From positions 289,071 through 353,070 of the forward strand of contig JAMPCJ010000002.1 of NCBI GenBank assembly GCA_023666275.1: 64,000 bases of DNA, in the 5' to 3' direction. This stretch comes from Treponema brennaborense (GTDB lineage Bacteria; Spirochaetota; Spirochaetia; Treponematales; Treponemataceae). How positions within the stretch are numbered: the stretch's first letter is position 1; every line of letters starts with the position of its first letter. Shown in pieces: positions 61,584 to 64,000 of this stretch. The position numbers and the translations under genes are program-made. The notes beneath the pieces were generated by a model. It was given only the letters and a program-made list of their open reading frames with translations. It ran no database searches and had not been told where the DNA came from.

Positions 61584-62345
61584 TTACGCTATAGAAAGTA
61601 TTTTATCGAACGTTCCCGTCCGTACCGTTTTGTTCACACGATTTCCGGAACCGTATGCCGTCTTTACGACAAGCTTGAATGTTCCCGCCGTATCTGCCGG
61701 AACATTGAACATGAGAACGGAAGACGTGTTGTCTATCAGATCGGATTCCGCAATGTGAATCCACTTTGCGCTGTCACTTTCCGACGGTTCGCCCTCAAGG
61801 CACGGCACAAGGAACACTCCGGTTTCTTCGCCGTCCCCGGCAACTTTCAAACGGCTGCCCCTCACACGTACAGACTGCCCTGCGGAAAGTTCCGTTCCGC
61901 TTGAACGAGTACGAAGGTCAAACACCTCATTTATTACCGGATCGTTGCTTCCCGTAATATCGGCAGCCACGGAAACGTCTTTCACCGCCGCAAGCGCAAG
62001 CTCCGACGGAGTGAAGGCAAGTTTCATATTCGGTACGTCATCAATACCAGGATTTTCCGATGCCATGCCGCCGCGCGGCTTTAAATACATAACACCGAGT
62101 TCCAGAATGTCAACCGACTTTCCCGCTTTGAGCAGATCCACAACGCCGTTGCGCAGCATTCCCGCCGCATACAGCAATGTTTCACGGTCAAGCACCTTGC
62201 TTTTTTCAAGTACTTTGTCAATGATATTTCCGATGTATGCGGTATTGCGCTGCACTTTCGCATAGGCAACATCCTTTTCCCGCAAAAAAACAGTGCGCAT
62301 AGTAACGTTTACCTTTTCGGTAAGATTATTTGATTTATCATTCAT
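61584..62345 (-). CDS. HU-like DNA-binding protein with DUF4469-type C-terminal domain
   Basis: 253 residues. The N-terminal 120 residues fit the HU-like domain seen in Bacteroidetes and spirochaete proteins: VQRNTAYIGNIIDKVLEKSK, LYAAGMLRNGVVDLLKAGKS, VDILELGVMYLKPRG. The C-terminal 110 residues look like an Ig-type beta domain of the DUF4469 kind (ELSAGQSVRVRGSRLKVAGD; GVFLVPCLEG; SVLMFNVPADTAGTFKLVVK). Nucleoid or phage/island-associated roles are possible. GAGG lies ten bases before the ATG. Same strand as the ImmA/XRE pair, with its own terminator. Confidence 0.75.
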   Translation of the reverse strand: MNDKSNNLTEKVNVTMRTVFLREKDVAYAKVQRNTAYIGNIIDKVLEKSKVLDRETLLYAAGMLRNGVVDLLKAGKSVDILELGVMYLKPRGGMASENPGIDDVPNMKLAFTPSELALAAVKDVSVAADITGSNDPVINEVFDLRTRSSGTELSAGQSVRVRGSRLKVAGDGEETGVFLVPCLEGEPSESDSAKWIHIAESDLIDNTSSVLMFNVPADTAGTFKLVVKTAYGSGNRVNKTVRTGTFDKILSIA

Positions 62346-62445
62346 AATGATGATACCTCGTCATTTACAAAATCCGATTGTCTTATCGGTACGCGGCATT
62401 TTCCGCGCACCCTCTTGCCCACCGGCGGGCAGATGTGGTATCTTT

Positions 62446-62568
62446 TTAGCTGACAGCATAAAGATTACCTATCTTTTGCATGCCTGCGCCGTATTGCAAG
62501 CTACTGCGCGGGCTTTTTCGTCTTTCCGCACCGGCTACAGCGGAAAGACGCTGTATATCCGTTTTCAT
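62446..62568 (-). CDS. Possible 40-residue small protein after the ImmA gene
   Basis: From ATG 62568 to TAA 62446. A perfect AGGAGG lies eight bases before the ATG, the best ribosome site in this region. The peptide begins MKTDIQRLSAVAGAERRKS and ends IGNLYAVS; it is basic and polar. It starts 48 bases after the ImmA stop on the same strand, so it could be the third gene of an XRE-ImmA-small protein operon. Support is only the ribosome site and position. Confidence 0.35.
   Translation of the reverse strand: MKTDIQRLSAVAGAERRKSPRSSLQYGAGMQKIGNLYAVS
62482..62518 (+). terminator. Orphan terminator-like hairpin on the plus strand
   Basis: GCCTGCGC / GCGCGGGC stem of 8 bp (one wobble), 16-base loop, then TTTTT. 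No plus-strand gene lies upstream within the 1 kb after the GH5 gene. It may end an unseen small RNA or be incidental, as it lies inside the small ORF on the other strand. The rest of 62346-62616 holds a short TGCCC/GGGCA hairpin and nothing more. Confidence 0.35.
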
Positions 62569-62616
62569 TTTCTTTGCCTCCTTTTATTTTACTGTTCTTT
62601 ATAAAACACAGCGGCT

Positions 62617-63246
62617 TTATATGCCGTCCGCGCATGCCGCAAGTATTCGTGTTTCGTATTTTTCATACCGGCAGCCCCTGTTCATATAATGCCGCCTCCA
62701 TTTCTTGTAATAATCGAACGCGTTCCAAGCACATTCCCAGCTCACACCAAATGCTTCCTCTATATCCATATAGTCGGACGGTTTGATTTTATGCACGAGC
62801 ACGGGCGGCGCAATCAAGTACTTGGCAAAAAAGTTAGCTTCTGTTTCGGCAAGGTCGCTTTGCTGCCGATGGTCCAGTACATGGTGGGCAATTTCATGCA
62901 GAATGGTAAAACGGATTCTTTCCCAAGGTTTGCAGTCGTTGTAGAAAATAAACGGAATAAGGATGCCTCCCTTTTTCGAAAGCACGTAAAAGCCGTCGGA
63001 ATCGGCGGTTATGCCATGCCGCGCAAACGCCTCCCTTTCGCATTCCGTAAGATCGGAAAAAGCGACAAGCCGAATTCCAAGCCGCTTCGCAAGCGCGAAC
63101 ACATCAATCGGAATACGGACAACACCGTATTCTTCTATTATATCCGCGACAATTTCCTTGATTTCCTCACAACGGAACGCGGGAAGCTTTGAATAGCCCG
63201 AACTTTCTCCCTGACTAAAATAAAGACTTGCAAAAATATCGCTCAA
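62617..63246 (-). CDS. ImmA/IrrE-family metallopeptidase
   Basis: 209 residues. The zinc motif HEIAHHVLDH near residue 116 and downstream ETEANFFAKYLIAPP (third ligand Glu) define the ImmA/IrrE family. In mobile elements such proteases cut the partner repressor to switch on element genes. Start is TTG at 63246 with a perfect AGGAGG seven bases upstream, overlapping the TGA of the XRE gene (TTGA), so the two are coupled. The N-terminal part (IKEIVADIIEEYGVVRIPID) is typical. No other protease gene nearby. Confidence 0.9.
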   Translation of the reverse strand: MSDIFASLYFSQGESSGYSKLPAFRCEEIKEIVADIIEEYGVVRIPIDVFALAKRLGIRLVAFSDLTECEREAFARHGITADSDGFYVLSKKGGILIPFIFYNDCKPWERIRFTILHEIAHHVLDHRQQSDLAETEANFFAKYLIAPPVLVHKIKPSDYMDIEEAFGVSWECAWNAFDYYKKWRRHYMNRGCRYEKYETRILAACADGI

Positions 63247-63587
63247 CGTTTTTCCTCCTGCTCTAAGCGTTCCGTTATTCCCAGCAGAATGCCGGCAAGC
63301 TCGCCGCGCTGCTCTTTCGTCAGATAGCGGTTGCTCCGCGCCACAAGCGCCCGCAGCTCCGCATAATCGGAATACGGATCTTCATTTCCCAAAAGATAGT
63401 CCGTCGTAGTATGCAGTGCCGTCGCAAGATTCGCGAGAATTTCCGGCTTAGGTATTCGCTCCCCGTTCATATAGCGCGAAAAGGACGCTTCCGTTATATG
63501 GCACAGCTGAGCTATCTGCTTTTGCGTATAGCGCGACTGAAATACCAGCTCTCTCAGTCTTTTCACAAACACCTCACTTTTATCCAC
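63243..63587 (-). CDS. XRE-family repressor (ImmR-like)
   Basis: 114 residues. The HTH is clear: KRLRELVFQSRYTQKQIAQL, CHITEASFSRYMNGERIPKP and EILANLATALHTTTDYLLG. The C-terminal 40 residues are helical (AELRALVARSNRYLTKEQRG), probably for dimerising. GTG start with AGGGGG seven bases upstream. It is paired with an ImmA protease and faces hsdM, so it is the likely binder of the dyads at 63729-63797. Confidence 0.9.
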   Translation of the reverse strand: MDKSEVFVKRLRELVFQSRYTQKQIAQLCHITEASFSRYMNGERIPKPEILANLATALHTTTDYLLGNEDPYSDYAELRALVARSNRYLTKEQRGELAGILLGITERLEQEEKR

Positions 63588-63626
63588 AAAATCCCCCTAA
63601 AAGCAAGTTTATTTACATCGCATTAT

Positions 63627-63669
63627 AATTACCATTTCTATAATAAATTGTCAAAACGGTAATTGTCAA
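63627..63669 (-). promoter_or_regulatory. Promoter of the XRE-ImmA pair with flanking dyad
   Basis: On the minus strand TTGACA (63669-63664), 18-base spacer, TATTAT (63645-63640). A second TTGACA lies at 63654-63649. The box is embraced by AATTACC (63627-63633) and its inverse GGTAATT (63658-63664), a possible autoregulatory operator. Confidence 0.55.
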
Positions 63670-63728
63670 GCGAAAAACGCAGATTTTTCAAGCCGTCATT
63701 CCCTTGATTGCCCGAACGGAAACTTTCA

Positions 63729-63797
63729 CCGTTAACGATGCTAACAGACACACTCCGTTAACGGAACTAACGAACGTGCACCGTTAAGAGTCCTAAC
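63729..63797. repeat. Three 26-bp-spaced operator-like repeats, GTTA-N7-TAAC
   Basis: CCGTTAA-N5-CTAAC occurs at 63729-63745, 63755-63771 and 63781-63797, exactly 26 bases apart. Each copy is itself a dyad, GTTA-N7-TAAC. The centres fall 26 bp apart, about 2.5 helical turns. They lie between the XRE gene and hsdM. Operators for the XRE repressor are the best reading; iterons of an origin are an alternative. Confidence 0.8.
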
Positions 63798-63800
63798 AAT

Positions 63801-63850
63801 CACGATGAGATACCTTTAAACATCACGATGTTTAAAGGTATCTCATCGTG
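63801..63850. repeat. Perfect palindrome with 23-bp arms and 4-base centre
   Basis: The arm 63801-63823 (starting CACGATGAGATACC) is the exact inverse of 63828-63850; the centre is CACG. It begins three bases after the last operator-like repeat and lies 80 bases before hsdM. No T-run follows. It can extrude as a cruciform in DNA or form a very stable hairpin in RNA. Confidence 0.95.
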
Positions 63851-63881
63851 AAGAAAGGGGCAGCAGCTTCATGATGCAACA

Positions 63882-63909
63882 TTCACAGTGTCGATTTTTG
63901 TGCTATACT
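63882..63909 (+). promoter_or_regulatory. Promoter of hsdM
   Basis: TTCACA (63882-63887), 16-base spacer, extended -10 TGCTATACT (TATACT at 63904-63909). The repeats and palindrome lie just upstream, where a bound repressor or activator could act. Confidence 0.6.
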
Positions 63910-63930
63910 GACGGCAGGAGCACAAAAATC

Positions 63931-64000
63931 ATGGCAAGCAACGTAAAAGAGCAAGAGCGCGAAGAACTGCACAAGGCTATATGGAATATCGCAAACGATT
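63931..64000 (+). CDS. hsdM: Type I restriction-modification system, methylase subunit HsdM (start only)
   Basis: Twenty-three residues are visible before the window ends. MASNVKEQEREELHKAIWNI followed by AND matches the typical HsdM N-terminus (ER-ELH--IW-IA-DLRG), which is very conserved. AGGAG lies ten bases before the ATG. The full gene, and presumably hsdS and hsdR, would lie beyond the right edge. HsdM methylates the target adenines as part of M2S or R2M2S complexes. Confidence 0.75.
   Translation, partial: MASNVKEQEREELHKAIWNIAND

Noticed and set aside
63729..63797. CRISPR array
   Set aside because: Only three short units, each a dyad, with 9-base gaps rather than spacers; no cas genes.
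63828..63850. Seven-residue peptide (MFKGISS) encoded by each palindrome arm
   Set aside because: It arises from the palindrome on both strands and has no ribosome site.

Overview
The window looks like chromosomal DNA of a spirochaete of the genus Treponema or a near relative. The evidence is gene content read by eye: a Na+-pumping oxaloacetate decarboxylase operon, a Borrelia BpuR-type Pur-domain protein, several lipoproteins with short spirochaetal lipoboxes, an SMC protein without a recognisable hinge, and many conserved-looking proteins that match no well-known family. Base composition is near balanced and codon use is fairly even. I cannot name the species. A secreted GH5 glycoside hydrolase suggests a host- or gut-associated carbohydrate user.

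Layout. 1-2.9 kb: end of an unknown gene, a GHKL-like protein, a Gfo/Idh/MocA oxidoreductase and a TfoX-N protein. 3.1-6.7 kb: oadGAB with a clear promoter. 6.8-9.2 kb: FNT-type membrane protein, a small coiled-coil protein translationally coupled to the Pur protein, and ispH. 9.2-14.2 kb: two tandem cassettes, each an XRE-cupin regulator followed by an acyl-CoA ligase. 14.3-17.6 kb: radical SAM protein, alr and a VanY-like peptidase. 18.1-21.1 kb: sugar ABC transporter (binding lipoprotein and two permeases, no ATPase). 21.3-32.9 kb: aconitase-like hydratase, aroA, a zinc-protease-like protein, rsmE, a 640-residue unknown, ssb, a U32 peptidase and a BI-1 protein. 33-41 kb: LTD lipoprotein, unknowns, a MinD-like ATPase, lgt, tkt and a 492-residue unknown. 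41.3-47 kb: hsp20 behind a sigma-54-type promoter, pgi-argR and mutS2. 47.4-48.9 kb: a secreted protein and a NERD protein. 48.9-50.1 kb: rsgA and tRNA-Lys. 50.2-58.5 kb: lipoproteins, comF, smc with two coupled partners, murI and a Cys-rich protein. 58.6-61.5 kb: pentapeptide protein, MBL-fold protein and GH5 lipoprotein. 61.6-64 kb: HU-like protein, a possible small ORF, ImmA/IrrE protease, XRE regulator, three repeated dyads, a perfect 23-bp-arm palindrome, and the start of a type I hsdM.

Most genes are housekeeping: central carbon metabolism, wall precursors (alr, murI), lipoprotein maturation (lgt, which would serve the many lipoproteins here), and replication or repair (ssb, smc, mutS2). 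Three things stand out. (1) The right end looks like a regulated restriction island: an XRE/ImmA pair faces hsdM across 343 bp holding three evenly spaced operator-like dyads and a perfect palindrome. (2) Three 9-bp G/C homopolymers occur; one lies in the signal peptide of the GH5 enzyme, where a 1-bp slip would shut the gene off. (3) At least six genes have a -10 box ending about 6-10 bases before the ATG and no Shine-Dalgarno sequence, as expected of leaderless or near-leaderless mRNAs.
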